Source of the DNA: Bacillus sp. FJAT-25509
GTDB lineage: Bacteria > Bacillota > Bacilli > Bacillales > Bacillaceae_G
Assembly (NCBI RefSeq): GCF_001420605.1
Contig: NZ_LJIZ01000021.1
Coordinates: 1-64,000, forward strand
Direction: 5' to 3'
Length of the DNA: 64,000 nucleotides
The translations under genes were made by a program, and so were the position numbers. Below, in pieces: positions 18,067-27,940 of the stretch (positions within the stretch are counted from its first letter, which is position 1; every line of letters starts with the position of its first letter). The notes under the pieces are model-generated. The model saw only the letters and a list, made by a program, of their open reading frames with translations, was not told where the DNA came from and ran no database searches.

Positions 18067-18156
18067 TTGAACTTTTAAACACGTAAACTAATTTGTGTTA
18101 TAATAATTTCAGCTAAAAAAATATAACAGTTTCATGTTTAAAGGAGATGTAAAAAC

Positions 18157-19347
18157 ATGGCAAATATTCTTGCTATTAATGCAGGTTCATCGTCATTAAA
18201 ATTTCAATTAATTGAAATGCCTAGCGAAAAAGTACTTACAATTGGTTTAGTAGAACGTATCGGATTAAAGGATAGCGTTTTTGTTATTTCAGTAAACGGC
18301 GAAAAAATTAAAGAAGTAACTGATATTGCTGATCATTCTGTAGCAGTAAAAATGCTTCTTGAAAAGCTAACAGGTTTAGGAATTATTTCTTCATTCGATG
18401 AAATTCATGGAGTTGGACATCGTGTAGTTCACGGTGGAGAATTATTTACAGATTCTGCTTTAATTACTGAAGAAGTTGAACAACAAATTGATCAACTTTC
18501 AGATTTAGCACCGCTTCATAACCCAGCTAACCTAGTTGGTATTCGTGCATTTAAAGAATTATTACCAAATATTCCTGCAGTAGCTGTATTTGATACTGCA
18601 TTCCATCAAACAATGCCTGAAGAGTCTTACTTATATAGCTTACCTTATGAGTACTATAAACAATTTGGTATTCGTAAATATGGATTCCACGGTACATCTC
18701 ATAAGTATGTAACAGAAAGAGCTGCTGAATTAATCGGTAAACCTCTTGAAGAATTAAGACTTATTTCATGTCACTTAGGAAATGGTGCAAGTATTGCTGC
18801 AGTTGAAGGTGGAAAATCAATCGATACTTCAATGGGATTCACTCCACTTGCTGGTGTAACAATGGGAACTCGTTCAGGTAACTTAGACCCAGCTTTAATT
18901 CCATTTATTATGGAAAAAACAGGTAAAACAGCTGAGGAAGTACTTGATGTATTAAATAAACAAAGTGGTATGCTTGGTATCTCTGGATTCTCAAGTGACT
19001 TACGTGATATTGAGACTGCAGCTGAAGAAGGTAATAAACGAGCTAAAATCGCTCAAAGTGTATTCATTGAACGTATCCACAAATATTTAGGTTCTTACGC
19101 TGCTCGTATGAAAGGCGTAGATGCAATTATTTTCACTGCGGGTATTGGTGAAAATGGTCCGGAAATTCGTCAAGCCGTTTTAGAAGGTCTTGAATTTATG
19201 GGTGTTTATTTTGACCCAAGTAAAAATAACTTTAGAGGAAAAGAAGCTTTCATTAGCTTTGATCACTCTCCAGTTAAAGTAATCGTTATTCCTACTAATG
19301 AAGAAGTTGTAATCGCAAGAGATGTAGTACGAGTTGGAATGAAATAA
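18157..19347 (+). CDS. ackA: Acetate kinase
   Basis: A 396-residue ASKHA-fold kinase. Motifs: [11 protein letters not shown] at the N-terminus, [28 protein letters not shown] with the catalytic histidine, and SCHLGNGAS. It interconverts acetyl phosphate plus ADP and acetate plus ATP in overflow metabolism. AAAGGAGATG lies before the ATG. An own -10 (TATAAT near 18100) is possible. CcpA activation is usual in Bacillus; no clear cre site was found here. Confidence 0.97.
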   Translation: MANILAINAGSSSLKFQLIEMPSEKVLTIGLVERIGLKDSVFVISVNGEKIKEVTDIADHSVAVKMLLEKLTGLGIISSFDEIHGVGHRVVHGGELFTDSALITEEVEQQIDQLSDLAPLHNPANLVGIRAFKELLPNIPAVAVFDTAFHQTMPEESYLYSLPYEYYKQFGIRKYGFHGTSHKYVTERAAELIGKPLEELRLISCHLGNGASIAAVEGGKSIDTSMGFTPLAGVTMGTRSGNLDPALIPFIMEKTGKTAEEVLDVLNKQSGMLGISGFSSDLRDIETAAEEGNKRAKIAQSVFIERIHKYLGSYAARMKGVDAIIFTAGIGENGPEIRQAVLEGLEFMGVYFDPSKNNFRGKEAFISFDHSPVKVIVIPTNEEVVIARDVVRVGMK

Positions 19348-19362
19348 TCTTTTAGTAAACAT

Positions 19363-19437
19363 AAACGTAGAGCATACAAAAATAGATGACCTCATATTCT
19401 TAAGATGAGATCACTTTTTGGCTCTACGTTTTTTTAT
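19363..19437 (+). terminator. Two-tier terminator of ackA
   Basis: An outer stem ACGTAGAGC/GCTCTACGT encloses an inner hairpin TGACCTCAT/ATGAGATCA and is followed by TTTTTTT. It is longer than a usual terminator. Confidence 0.85.
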
Positions 19438-19452
19438 ATTTGAGGTGATAGT

Positions 19453-20304
19453 ATGGATCAAATGAAAGAGTATAATCTATGGCTTGAACTTAACGAATTG
19501 ATTGAAAAGAAACAACAACAGCAAAATTTAAATAAATTTGAATTGATGTATCAAAATGCTTCTAATTTTCTCCTCCAAAAAATACCTCAGAGTTATTCGA
19601 GTACTTTTAATGAATTTTTTTCAACTGCTTTTTTCCACACTCAATCTTTAATACAAACAACAAAACAGTTTCAAGAAAAGAAATTAGATATTCTTAATCG
19701 AGCGCAAATTTTAAGAAGTGATATTAAGACAATAAGCGATTTAAGAAAGTTACCATTAAGACAATTAAATTTCTTAGCTGAGCAAGAAATATCGAAAGCA
19801 TTAATTGTCTCAAGTGTTCAAGGTGGTATAAGTGGAACTAGCTCAAAACTTGCTTTATTTGGCGATTTACCGGCATTATTATTTATTAATCTTAAAACGG
19901 TACAGGAAATAGCTCTTTGTTATGGATATGATGTAAGTATTCCAAAAGAGATGGAATGTAGCTTAAAAATATTACAAGGTGCAATTCTCCCATCAACTGA
20001 AAAATATGTTGTTTGGAGTAATTTAATGAATGATATTTTAAAGCATGAGGATTCTGACGTATTTGCAACTTGGGAAAATGAATTTAAGGGAGAAGGGGTT
20101 TATTACACAGTCATATTACAAATGTGCAAGTTATTAATGATCCATTCATTACGGAATAAAGTTTTAGGTGGTATTCCATTATTAGGCGTTTCTGTAGGGG
20201 CGAAATGGAATGAATCTTTTACAAAAAACGTATTAGAATATACAAAGAAATTTTATCAATATCGTATATTATCGGAACGGGTAAATCAGGAACCAACAGA
20301 TTAA
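19453..20304 (+). CDS. EcsC family protein
   Basis: A 283-residue protein matching the EcsC family in its central part: SSVQGGISGTSSKLALFGDLPALLFINLKTVQEIALCYGYD spans residues about 117-157, with a Gly-rich, helix-forming character. EcsC was named from the ABC-transporter operon ecsABC, but the biochemical role of these proteins is not known. GAGGTGATAG precedes the ATG. It is a single-gene unit. Confidence 0.8.
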   Translation: MDQMKEYNLWLELNELIEKKQQQQNLNKFELMYQNASNFLLQKIPQSYSSTFNEFFSTAFFHTQSLIQTTKQFQEKKLDILNRAQILRSDIKTISDLRKLPLRQLNFLAEQEISKALIVSSVQGGISGTSSKLALFGDLPALLFINLKTVQEIALCYGYDVSIPKEMECSLKILQGAILPSTEKYVVWSNLMNDILKHEDSDVFATWENEFKGEGVYYTVILQMCKLLMIHSLRNKVLGGIPLLGVSVGAKWNESFTKNVLEYTKKFYQYRILSERVNQEPTD

Positions 20305-20317
20305 ATCATTATTAGAG

Positions 20318-20347
20318 AAGCTAACAAATCTACTGTTAGCTTTTTAA
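20318..20347 (+). terminator. Terminator after ecsC-like gene (copy 1 of a duplicated hairpin)
   Basis: AAGCTAACA, 7-nt loop, TGTTAGCT, TTTTT. The same 30-nt unit recurs at 20693 with two changes. Confidence 0.88.
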
Positions 20348-20478
20348 GTGTGTAGAATGAGTGAAAACCGAAATACTTCGAACCTCCAATGGTCTATTTA
20401 CTCTTAGTTCATCGAATACCCGTATGGTTGTAAACGAGTATATGGTATGCTAAAAGAAAACCATTCAAGGAGGCAATT

Positions 20479-20667
20479 ATGAAGCCTACATCAAGTTTTC
20501 AACTAGAACAATCTGTCGGGAAGTTACGAAAAGTGATAGACCAACTAAACAAGCAAATTAAAGAAGCATCTTCCGAAAAAGTTGCCAATGAAACCATCAG
20601 ACTCAAAGAGGAACTAAAAACAATCGGAGACACGCTTTTACAAATTCAAAAGCGCGAAAATGAATAA
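20479..20667 (+). CDS. Small coiled-coil protein, unknown function
   Basis: A 62-residue charged protein with a heptad pattern over most of its length (LEQSVGKLRKVIDQLNKQIK; RLKEELKTIGDTLLQIQK). CAAGGAGGCA precedes the ATG at 10 nt, so translation is credible. There is no membrane segment and no recognised family. It is bracketed by two almost identical terminators. Confidence 0.65.
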   Translation: MKPTSSFQLEQSVGKLRKVIDQLNKQIKEASSEKVANETIRLKEELKTIGDTLLQIQKRENE

Positions 20668-20692
20668 ACAAAATAATAGTGATACAGAAAAA

Positions 20693-20722
20693 AAGCTAAC
20701 AAATTTATTGTTAGCTTTTTAA
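20693..20722. terminator. Bidirectional terminator (copy 2 of the duplicated hairpin)
   Basis: AAGCTAACA, loop AATTTAT variant, TGTTAGCT, TTTTT, with A-runs on the other side serving the convergent gene. Confidence 0.85.
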
Positions 20723-21042
20723 CCATGTATTTTTGTATCATTCGATATTTGTTGGTTACTTCTAAACCAAATCCAAAGATCATTAATAACTGATGCTAAA
20801 TCTGCAATTTCAGAATTTAATTTACAGCTCAAAGAAAAATCTGATTCATGATTTAATTGTTCTTGTTTATGATTAATCGAAAACTCTAAACGCTTAATTT
20901 GATCAGGTATTCCACCACGTATATATTCCCATTCCGTAAGAATCATTTGTTGTTGGTCGTGAGAGTAATCTTCCCAATCTAAATTTAGGCTGGGTAGAAA
21001 AATACCTAATCGTTCATCGTATGAAAAATAATCTTGTAACAT
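20719..21042 (-). CDS. Hypothetical protein of 107 residues
   Basis: An acidic, probably helical protein beginning MLQDYFSYDERLGIFLPSLN, with a tryptophan-rich end (INDLWIWFRSNQQ). A GAGGTGGAGT sequence lies before the ATG on the minus strand, a strong ribosome binding site. There is no membrane segment and I recognise no family. It is convergent with the small coiled-coil gene. Confidence 0.7.
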   Translation of the reverse strand: MLQDYFSYDERLGIFLPSLNLDWEDYSHDQQQMILTEWEYIRGGIPDQIKRLEFSINHKQEQLNHESDFSLSCKLNSEIADLASVINDLWIWFRSNQQISNDTKIHG

Positions 21043-21414
21043 TTTTACTCCACCTCTTGACTATATTATACATTGAAAAAAATATGTGAAACATATTGAT
21101 TTTTAAATTTCTAGATTTGCGAGATAAAAATTGTTTGTAAAAAGCCTAAAATCTAAAAATAAAAATTATTAAAATAAAAGGAAAATAATTCATAATAATA
21201 GAAAACATAGTTATCTTTTAATAAAATAATCTTACTAAATTAAAGATATATGTATAAGATAATGACATAATTTTTAAAGGATAGGTCTTTTGGCTTAAAT
21301 AACCTTTTAAAAAGGTTAATGAGAATAGAATTTACAAATACATACAATTGATTGATTTATCTAGATGATTTTCACAAATATATAAAATTATTTAGACTTG
21401 AAAGGAAGAGTTTT
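21043..21414. other. AT-rich intergenic region with a 19-bp palindrome
   Basis: About 370 bases without a gene between divergent units. It is strongly A/T and contains TAACCTTTT-A-AAAAGGTTA at 21300-21318, a perfect palindrome about 97 nt before the SDR start. No other structured feature was seen. Confidence 0.5.
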
Positions 21415-22188
21415 ATGAGGCATGCTGTCATTACGGCAGGATCGAAGGGGTTAGGGAAGAAAGTAACTGAAGCATTTTTAAACGAAGGTTATTCAGTAAC
21501 TGTTACGTACTTTTCTGATGAACAAGCTGTCAAAGAGCGAAAAGAAGAATGGAAGGATTATTTGGACCGAATTCTTTTTGTAAAAGGTGATATTTGCGAT
21601 AAACAATTTATTAATGGGATTGTCTCAAAAACGATGGAGAAATTCGGTAGGGTTGATTGTCTGATCAATAATGCTGGTCCGTATTTATTTAACCGTAAAA
21701 AACTGGCCGACTACACTGATGAAGAGTGGGAATACTTGATGTATGGAAATTTGCACAGCGTGTTTTATCTTTTAAAGCAAATTATTCCAATTATGAGAAA
21801 GCAGAAATATGGCCGAATAATTAATTATGGATTTCAAGGTGCCAACTCAGCTTCGGGATGGATTTATCGTTCTGCATTCAGCGCAGCTAAAGTAGGGCTA
21901 GTTTCATTAACGAAAACAATAGCCTATGAGGAAGCTGAAAACGGTATAACTTCGAATATGATTTGTCCAGGAGATATCGTTGGTGATATGAAAGAAGCAA
22001 GTCAAACTGAGGCAAGTAAGGATGGAAAAGGTCTTGCACCAGTTGGAAGATCTGGCACTGGAGAAGATATAGCAAGAATGGTGCAATTTTTGTGTAAGGA
22101 AGAGTCTGATTTTATAACGGGTGATATATTTGAAATCACTGGTGGTTTAGATGTCATTAATAAATACAGACATATTCCATTATCATAA
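21415..22188 (+). CDS. ytkK: Short-chain dehydrogenase/reductase (YtkK-like)
   Basis: A 257-residue classical SDR. ATG 21415 (MRHAVITAGSKGLGKK) follows AAAGGAAGAG; the longer frame from 21352 has no ribosome binding site. Cofactor loop TAGSKGLGK and INNAGPY are present. The active-site tyrosine position is hard to set: YRSAFSAAK replaces the usual YxxxK by Phe-Ser-Ala-Ala-Lys, so the catalytic Tyr appears to be Phe. Position before ald matches Bacillus ytkK. Substrate is unknown, and the missing Tyr makes normal activity doubtful. Confidence 0.8.
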   Translation: MRHAVITAGSKGLGKKVTEAFLNEGYSVTVTYFSDEQAVKERKEEWKDYLDRILFVKGDICDKQFINGIVSKTMEKFGRVDCLINNAGPYLFNRKKLADYTDEEWEYLMYGNLHSVFYLLKQIIPIMRKQKYGRIINYGFQGANSASGWIYRSAFSAAKVGLVSLTKTIAYEEAENGITSNMICPGDIVGDMKEASQTEASKDGKGLAPVGRSGTGEDIARMVQFLCKEESDFITGDIFEITGGLDVINKYRHIPLS

Positions 22189-22382
22189 GAAATCATGGGA
22201 CAATTCCATTTTTAAAGCATAATTTATAGTAAAAAAGATTCTGAATTTATTTTTATTAAACGAAATTAAGCGTTTTCATTTTCTGCACATATGTTTTGTG
22301 TTAATATAAAAATGTATTAATTTTTACTAAATAGAGCTCATCCTAAGAGGCACGAATTAAATATATTTCAGGGGGAAATAAC

Positions 22383-23516
22383 ATGCGTATTGGGGTACCA
22401 AAAGAAATAAAAAACAACGAAAATCGTGTAGCAATGACACCAGCTGGAGTAATGAACCTAGTTGGACATGGACATTCAGTTTATATTGAAACAAATGCAG
22501 GAATTGGTTCAGGATTTACAAATGAAGAATACGTAAATGCTGGCGCAACAATTGTTGAAACAGCTGAAGAGGCTTGGAATAATGAAATGGTTATGAAAGT
22601 TAAAGAACCAATTCCAAGCGAATATGGATATTTCCGTGAAGGATTAATTTTATTCACATACTTACATTTAGCTCCAGAGCCTGAATTAACTAAGGCTTTA
22701 ATTGATAATAAAGTAGTAGGAATTGCTTACGAAACTGTACAAGTTGGCAATACATTACCGTTATTAACTCCAATGAGTGAAGTAGCAGGACGTATGTCAG
22801 CTCAAATCGGTGCTCAATTCCTTGAGAAAAATAAAGGCGGAAAAGGTATTTTATTAGGTGGAGTACCAGGAGTACGTCGTGGAAATGTTACAATCATTGG
22901 TGGTGGTGTAGCAGGAACAAATGCTGCTAAAGTAGCTGTTGGTCTTGGTGCTCATGTAACGATGATTGACTTAAATCCAGATCGTTTACGTCAATTAGAT
23001 GATATTTTTGGTCATCAAATTACGACTTTAATGTCAAACCCTTACAATATTGCTGAAGCGGTTAAAGAATCTGATCTTGTAATCGGTGCAGTATTAATTC
23101 CAGGTGCAAAAGCACCAAAACTTGTAACAAAAGAAATGATCGAATCAATGGAACCAGGTTCAGTTGTAGTTGATATTGCAATTGACCAAGGTGGTATTTT
23201 CGATACAACAGATCGTATTACAACTCATGATTTCCCAACATATGAGAAGCATGGAGTAGTACACTACGCTGTAGCAAACATGCCTGGTGCAGTACCTCGT
23301 ACTTCTACAATGGCATTAACAAATGTTACAGTACCTTATGCAGTTCAAATTGCAAACAAAGGTTATCAAAAAGCTTGCTTAGATAACTCTGCATTATTCA
23401 AAGGTATTAATACACTTGATGGATATGTAACATACGAAGCAGTAGCGGAAGCTCACGGCTTAGAATACAAAGAAGCAACTACTTTATTACAAGGTACTTC
23501 TGTTTCTACAAACTAA
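22383..23516 (+). CDS. ald: Alanine dehydrogenase
   Basis: A 377-residue NAD-dependent enzyme that deaminates L-alanine to pyruvate. Substrate-site residues are visible in VKEPI (Lys74) and [12 protein letters not shown] (His95). The NAD-binding loop is [20 protein letters not shown]. In Bacillus it is needed for alanine use and for normal sporulation. CAGGGGGAAA precedes the ATG. It is a single-gene unit with a terminator. Confidence 0.97.
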   Translation: MRIGVPKEIKNNENRVAMTPAGVMNLVGHGHSVYIETNAGIGSGFTNEEYVNAGATIVETAEEAWNNEMVMKVKEPIPSEYGYFREGLILFTYLHLAPEPELTKALIDNKVVGIAYETVQVGNTLPLLTPMSEVAGRMSAQIGAQFLEKNKGGKGILLGGVPGVRRGNVTIIGGGVAGTNAAKVAVGLGAHVTMIDLNPDRLRQLDDIFGHQITTLMSNPYNIAEAVKESDLVIGAVLIPGAKAPKLVTKEMIESMEPGSVVVDIAIDQGGIFDTTDRITTHDFPTYEKHGVVHYAVANMPGAVPRTSTMALTNVTVPYAVQIANKGYQKACLDNSALFKGINTLDGYVTYEAVAEAHGLEYKEATTLLQGTSVSTN

Positions 23517-23524
23517 TAAAAAGA

Positions 23525-23562
23525 AAAATCCCTTTATCGATGATGGTAAAGGGATTTTATTT
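23525..23562 (+). terminator. ald terminator
   Basis: AAAATCCCTTTA paired with TAAAGGGATTTT, then ATTTTATT. Confidence 0.9.
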
Positions 23563-23647
23563 TATTCACAATTCCAATAACATTCATTTTATATTTATAG
23601 TAAAATGATATTATAATTTCCATTTTATGTAAAAAGGAGTGAGGATA

Positions 23648-23932
23648 TTGGAATTTATTTTTATACTTATTTTTCTAATTGCAGGTGTTTTCGGGTTTAA
23701 CTGGCTAATGGGTTATCGTAATCAAAATATTACATTAGATTTAGATGAGCGTTATTTAAATCTGAATGAATATGCGAAGGCTGTGAAGGCTGAGCTAGAA
23801 AGCCAAGGTAAAACAGTTGATTACAGAGGAAATAGACTTTTTATAATAAATGGCAAACAGTATCATCTAATTGAACGAAATGTATCAATGGGTGGTGTTC
23901 CGTTACAACATACAATCCTTCAAAAAGTATAA
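23648..23932 (+). CDS. Small membrane-anchored protein, unknown function
   Basis: A 94-residue protein starting at TTG 23648; AAGGAG lies 8 nt before it, whereas the GTG at 23639 overlaps that site. An N-terminal membrane segment (EFIFILIFLIAGVFGFNWL) is followed by a soluble part (LNEYAKAVKAELESQGKTVD). It may be a tail-out anchored protein; no family is recognised. It is a single-gene unit with a strong terminator. Confidence 0.7.
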   Translation: MEFIFILIFLIAGVFGFNWLMGYRNQNITLDLDERYLNLNEYAKAVKAELESQGKTVDYRGNRLFIINGKQYHLIERNVSMGGVPLQHTILQKV

Positions 23933-23934
23933 TG

Positions 23935-23977
23935 AAAAACCCCTTTCTCCATCTTAATGAAGAAAGGGGTTTTTATT
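23935..23977. terminator. Bidirectional terminator
   Basis: AAAAACCCCTTTCT paired with AGAAAGGGGTTTTT; it serves both convergent transcripts. Confidence 0.9.
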
Positions 23978-23983
23978 TGGTAT

Positions 23984-24517
23984 TTAAACCTGACTCAAAT
24001 TATATTCTTCTTTCAAAATGCTATATTGATACATATCATGATGAGCGCCTTTAAAAAACTCATGCTTGCGCAATATACCATCTAATTGAAAGCCTAATTT
24101 TGTAAGGCAATTTTGTGAAGCGATATTAAATTCGTATACTTCACCGTATATTTTTACGAGTTTTAATTCATTAAAAGCATAATTTAGTAGATAGTTTAAT
24201 GCAAATGAACCTATTCCTTTCTTTTGCATTGATTGATCCCCAATTACGATTCCAAAAGCGGCATGATTATTCTCTTGATCAAGATTTCCTAATTCAATTC
24301 TTCCAACACAAATACCATTGTATTCGATTGTGAACAAACGGAGATTAGGTTTAAGTCCGTCAAAATATTTTTCATAGCCTTGTACCATTTCATCTAAAGA
24401 ACGTGGCTTTTCTATTCCTACAAGCTTACCAATCTCATCATCACATTCCCATTTATGCATAATAGGGATATCTGATGGAAGTACTTGTCGGATATTTATT
24501 AATTGGCCTTGATTCAT
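23984..24517 (-). CDS. GNAT family N-acetyltransferase
   Basis: A 177-residue acetyltransferase of the RimJ/RimL-like subgroup. The acetyl-CoA loop is QKKGIGSFALNYLLNYAF and LVKIYGEVYEFNIASQNCLTKLGFQ is the usual C-terminal block. It starts one base after the pepQ stop codon without a clear ribosome binding site, suggesting translational coupling. Substrate unknown. Confidence 0.85.
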   Translation of the reverse strand: MNQGQLINIRQVLPSDIPIMHKWECDDEIGKLVGIEKPRSLDEMVQGYEKYFDGLKPNLRLFTIEYNGICVGRIELGNLDQENNHAAFGIVIGDQSMQKKGIGSFALNYLLNYAFNELKLVKIYGEVYEFNIASQNCLTKLGFQLDGILRKHEFFKGAHHDMYQYSILKEEYNLSQV

Positions 24518-24518
24518 A

Positions 24519-25613
24519 TTATAGGATGATTAATTCTTTAGGGAACTTTGTTAAAGTTATTGCACCAGTTTCTGTAATAACGATATCATCTTCAATACGA
24601 ACTCCACCAACATTTGGCACATAGATTCCTGGTTCAATTGTATATGACATACCAGTTTTAATAATATCAGTATTTGAATCATTTACTGATGGGTAATCGT
24701 GGATGCCAATACCTAAACCGTGACCAATACGGTGAACGAAATATTCGCCATATCCAGCGTCTGTGATGATTTGACGAGCAGCGCGATCAACATTTCCTAA
24801 TATCTCACCTGGTTTACTTACTTCGATTGCAGCAAGTTGACCTTTTAAAACGGTTTCATAAATTTCTCGTTGTTGTTCATTTGGTTGACCAAACATTACT
24901 GTACGAGTAATATCTGAGCAATATCCATCAACGATAAAACCTAAGTCCATAAGTACGAAATCACCTTTTTTAATTGGGTTTGTACCTGGATTTCCATGTG
25001 GTAACGCTGAGTTTGCACCAGTTAAAATTAACGTGCTAAATGATGTTTTAGAAATGCCTTTTTTCTTCATTTCGTATTCCATTTCAGCAATTAAATCCAT
25101 TTCTGTTTTGCCTTCAGCAATACGATCAACAATAATTTGGCAAGCCATGTCAGCCGCTTCAGCAGCAACTTGCATACGACGAATTTCTTCACTATCTTTA
25201 ATTAAACGTAAGTCATGTAATTTTTCTTCAGCTGCAAGGAATTGCACTCCAGGGAAAAGTTGTACTAATCTTTCATAGCGGCCAACAAGAAGATGCTCTT
25301 TTTCGATCGCCATACGATTTACTGTAATATTACGTTTTGCTAATGATTCTTGTATCATTGCCCAAGGATCTTGACTATCATTAAAGCCGATTACGTCATA
25401 TTTCCAGCCAGCATTTTGTACATGTCCAACTTCCATTTGTGGACATACAAGAATAGGCTCTTCATTTGGAAATACAAGACAAGCTAAAAGACGCTCATGT
25501 GGATTACAATGGAAATTAGTTAAATAAAATACGTTCTCAGTAGATGTAATAAATCCTAGTTGAATATCTTGCTCTTTTAACCAAGTTGATAGATTTTGTA
25601 TACGGTGTTCCAT
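24519..25613 (-). CDS. pepQ: Xaa-Pro aminopeptidase/dipeptidase (M24 family)
   Basis: A 364-residue M24 peptidase from ATG 25613, which has AAAGGA 8 nt upstream; the ATG at 25622 overlaps that site. N-terminal creatinase domain (residues 1-125), then the metal-binding pita-bread domain with ligands in LMDLGFIVDGYCSDITRT, HRIGHGLGIGIHD, EPGIYVPN and RIEDD. It cleaves Xaa-Pro dipeptides or removes N-terminal residues before proline. It is the first gene of a two-gene operon with the acetyltransferase gene. Confidence 0.92.
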   Translation of the reverse strand: MEHRIQNLSTWLKEQDIQLGFITSTENVFYLTNFHCNPHERLLACLVFPNEEPILVCPQMEVGHVQNAGWKYDVIGFNDSQDPWAMIQESLAKRNITVNRMAIEKEHLLVGRYERLVQLFPGVQFLAAEEKLHDLRLIKDSEEIRRMQVAAEAADMACQIIVDRIAEGKTEMDLIAEMEYEMKKKGISKTSFSTLILTGANSALPHGNPGTNPIKKGDFVLMDLGFIVDGYCSDITRTVMFGQPNEQQREIYETVLKGQLAAIEVSKPGEILGNVDRAARQIITDAGYGEYFVHRIGHGLGIGIHDYPSVNDSNTDIIKTGMSYTIEPGIYVPNVGGVRIEDDIVITETGAITLTKFPKELIIL

Positions 25614-25803
25614 TTGTAACATCCTTTCTTAAAAAACAAATTACTGCAATAAACAAAAAAAGTCTTTACAGTTTATAACACTCTTATTTTATCATTTTTT
25701 ATCGAATTTCGTAAAATAGTTAACTTATTTCTTATTTTTGAAATAGAAAATAATCTGTTAAAATGTGGTAGAGACTAATTTTATAATAAAGGAGCGACTT
25801 CAT

Positions 25804-26490
25804 TTGAAAATTACATATTTTGGGCACAGTGTTATTTTAGTAGAACAAGGTCAAGATTCAATTATTATTGACCCATTTATTAACGGCAATCCACATACTA
25901 ATGTAAAAGTAGAAAATATTAAAGTGAATTATATTTATGTAACACATGGTCATGGTGATCATTTAGGTGACACAGTTGAACTAGCAAAACGAAATGATGC
26001 AACTGTTATTGCTCCTGTGGAATTAGCAACTTGGATCTCGTGGCAAGGTGTCAAAGTTGTCCCTATGCATATCGGGGGAGAAAAAGAGTTTTCATTTGGT
26101 AAATTAAAATTAGTAGAAGCAATCCATGGTTCAAGTATTGTTGATGAAGAAAATAAACAAATAATTAATGTAGGACCACCATCAGGCGTTTTATTAAAAA
26201 TAGCTGGTAAAACAATTTATCATGCTGGTGATACTGCATTATACAGAGGAATGAAAACTTTAGGTGAGTATGAGAATATCGATATAGCATATTTACCAAT
26301 TGGTAATCATTTTACAATGGGAATCGATGATGCAGTAATTGCTTCTGAATGGATTAATGCACAGCAAGTAATTCCGATGCATTATAATACATTTCCACCA
26401 ATCCAAGTAGACCCAAATGAGTTCCTTGCAAAATTACCAAAGAAAAATGGTTTCATTCATGAGCCAAATACAACAATTTCACTATTGTAG
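25804..26490 (+). CDS. ytkL: Metallo-beta-lactamase-fold hydrolase (UPF0173, YtkL)
   Basis: A 228-residue protein from TTG 25804, 9 nt after GGAG; the earlier start at 25765 has no such site. Metal motif THGHGDHLGD near residue 53, YHAGDTALY near 141 and QVIPMHYNTFP near 191 complete the fold. Described as a metal-dependent hydrolase in annotation of the family; substrate not established. Order ytkL-ytoI is conserved in Bacillus. Confidence 0.92.
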   Translation: MKITYFGHSVILVEQGQDSIIIDPFINGNPHTNVKVENIKVNYIYVTHGHGDHLGDTVELAKRNDATVIAPVELATWISWQGVKVVPMHIGGEKEFSFGKLKLVEAIHGSSIVDEENKQIINVGPPSGVLLKIAGKTIYHAGDTALYRGMKTLGEYENIDIAYLPIGNHFTMGIDDAVIASEWINAQQVIPMHYNTFPPIQVDPNEFLAKLPKKNGFIHEPNTTISLL

Positions 26491-26527
26491 TATAGGCAAT
26501 CGAAAAAAATATTAGTACAGTTTTAGT

Positions 26528-26551
26528 AGCACGTTGAAACGTGCTTTTTTT
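26528..26551 (+). terminator. ytkL terminator
   Basis: AGCACGTT-ga-AACGTGCT followed by TTTTTT. Confidence 0.88.
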
Positions 26552-26620
26552 CATGGTATGAATTGTTATATAATAGTTAATAAAAATATTAATACAACCA
26601 TTGAAAGCTTGGTGAGGTAA

Positions 26621-27937
26621 TTGACTACAAAGCACGATCAAATACTAGAACATATTGAACAACTACCGGTAGGTCATAAAATATCAGTAAGACAAATTGC
26701 AAAAGATTTAAGTGTAAGTGAAGGTACTGCATATAGAGCAATTAAAGATGCGGAAAACAAAGGTTTCGTTAGTACCATTGAGCGTGTAGGTACGATTCGA
26801 ATTGAAACGAAAAGAAAAGAAAATATTGAAAAATTAACTTTTGCCGAAGTTGTTAATATTGTTGATGGACAAGTTTTAGGTGGTAAAGAAGGATTACATA
26901 AAACACTTAATAAGTTTGTTATTGGTGCAATGCAGCTTGATGCGATGATGAGATATATTAGTGCAAATAATTTATTAATCGTCGGAAACCGAGTGAAGGC
27001 GCATGAATTAGCATTAAAAGAAGGATCAGCGGTTTTAGTAACAGGTGGATTTGATACAGAAGAAAGTGTAAAACGTCTTGCGGATGAAATGAAAATGCCG
27101 ATTATTTCTTCTAGTTATGATACGTTCACTGTTGCGACGTTAATTAATAGAGCAATTTATGATCAGTTAATTAAGAAAGATATAGTACTAGTTGAGGATA
27201 TACTCATTCCAACTGAAAAAACAGCTACACTATCTCCATTTGATGTAGTTGAAAAGTGGTATGAACATAATAGAGACACAGGTCATGGAAGATATCCAGT
27301 AATTGATGATCGAGGTAAGCTAATTGGAATTGTAACTTCAAAGGATATCATACATGAACAACGTACTCAAAGAATTGACAAAGTTATGACTAGACAACCA
27401 ATAAGTGTAAATGAAAAGATGTCGGTTGCGGCAGCTGCTAGAATGATGGTTTGGGAAGGCATAGAGTTGCTACCAGTTGTAAATACATCGAATAACTTAA
27501 TCGGTATTATAAGTCGTCAAGATGTACTTGAAGCACTACAGCAATTGCAACGTCAGCCTCAAGTGGGAGAAACAATTGATGATATAGTTACGAGTCAATT
27601 CCATAATAATAAAGATCAAAAAAATGATGACTTTACAATTAGATGTAATGTAACTCCGCAAATGACGAATGTAATTGGTACTCTTTCACATGGCGTATTT
27701 ACGACTATTGTAACCGAGGCAGGTAAACGAGCAGTTCGTGACATGAAAAAAGGGGACTTAATCGTAGAAAATATTACAATTTACTTCGTACAGCCAGTTC
27801 AAATTGATGATGTAATTGAAATTAAACCAAAAGTTTTAGAATTAGGTCGTAAGTTTGGAAAAGTTGATGTTGAAGTATTTCAGCAAGGAATATTAGTAGG
27901 TAAAGCATTAATGATGATGCAGTTATTAGATCGATAA
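26621..27937 (+). CDS. ytoI: HTH-DRTGG-CBS-hotdog regulator YtoI
   Basis: A 438-residue multidomain protein. It begins at TTG 26621 with GGTGAGGT just upstream. Order: winged helix-turn-helix (residues about 1-60, IAKDLSVSEGTAYRAIKDAE), DRTGG domain (70-180), two CBS domains (about 195-310, with IGIVTSKDI and LIGIISRQDVLEAL), and a C-terminal hotdog thioesterase-like domain (330-438). CBS and DRTGG parts suggest nucleotide sensing, but the ligand and targets are unknown. Confidence 0.9.
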   Translation: MTTKHDQILEHIEQLPVGHKISVRQIAKDLSVSEGTAYRAIKDAENKGFVSTIERVGTIRIETKRKENIEKLTFAEVVNIVDGQVLGGKEGLHKTLNKFVIGAMQLDAMMRYISANNLLIVGNRVKAHELALKEGSAVLVTGGFDTEESVKRLADEMKMPIISSSYDTFTVATLINRAIYDQLIKKDIVLVEDILIPTEKTATLSPFDVVEKWYEHNRDTGHGRYPVIDDRGKLIGIVTSKDIIHEQRTQRIDKVMTRQPISVNEKMSVAAAARMMVWEGIELLPVVNTSNNLIGIISRQDVLEALQQLQRQPQVGETIDDIVTSQFHNNKDQKNDDFTIRCNVTPQMTNVIGTLSHGVFTTIVTEAGKRAVRDMKKGDLIVENITIYFVQPVQIDDVIEIKPKVLELGRKFGKVDVEVFQQGILVGKALMMMQLLDR

Positions 27938-27940
27938 GTT

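Noticed and set aside
18067-18156. Possible cre site for CcpA before ackA
   Set aside because: TTTAAACACGTAAAC is suggestive but does not fit the cre consensus at enough positions.
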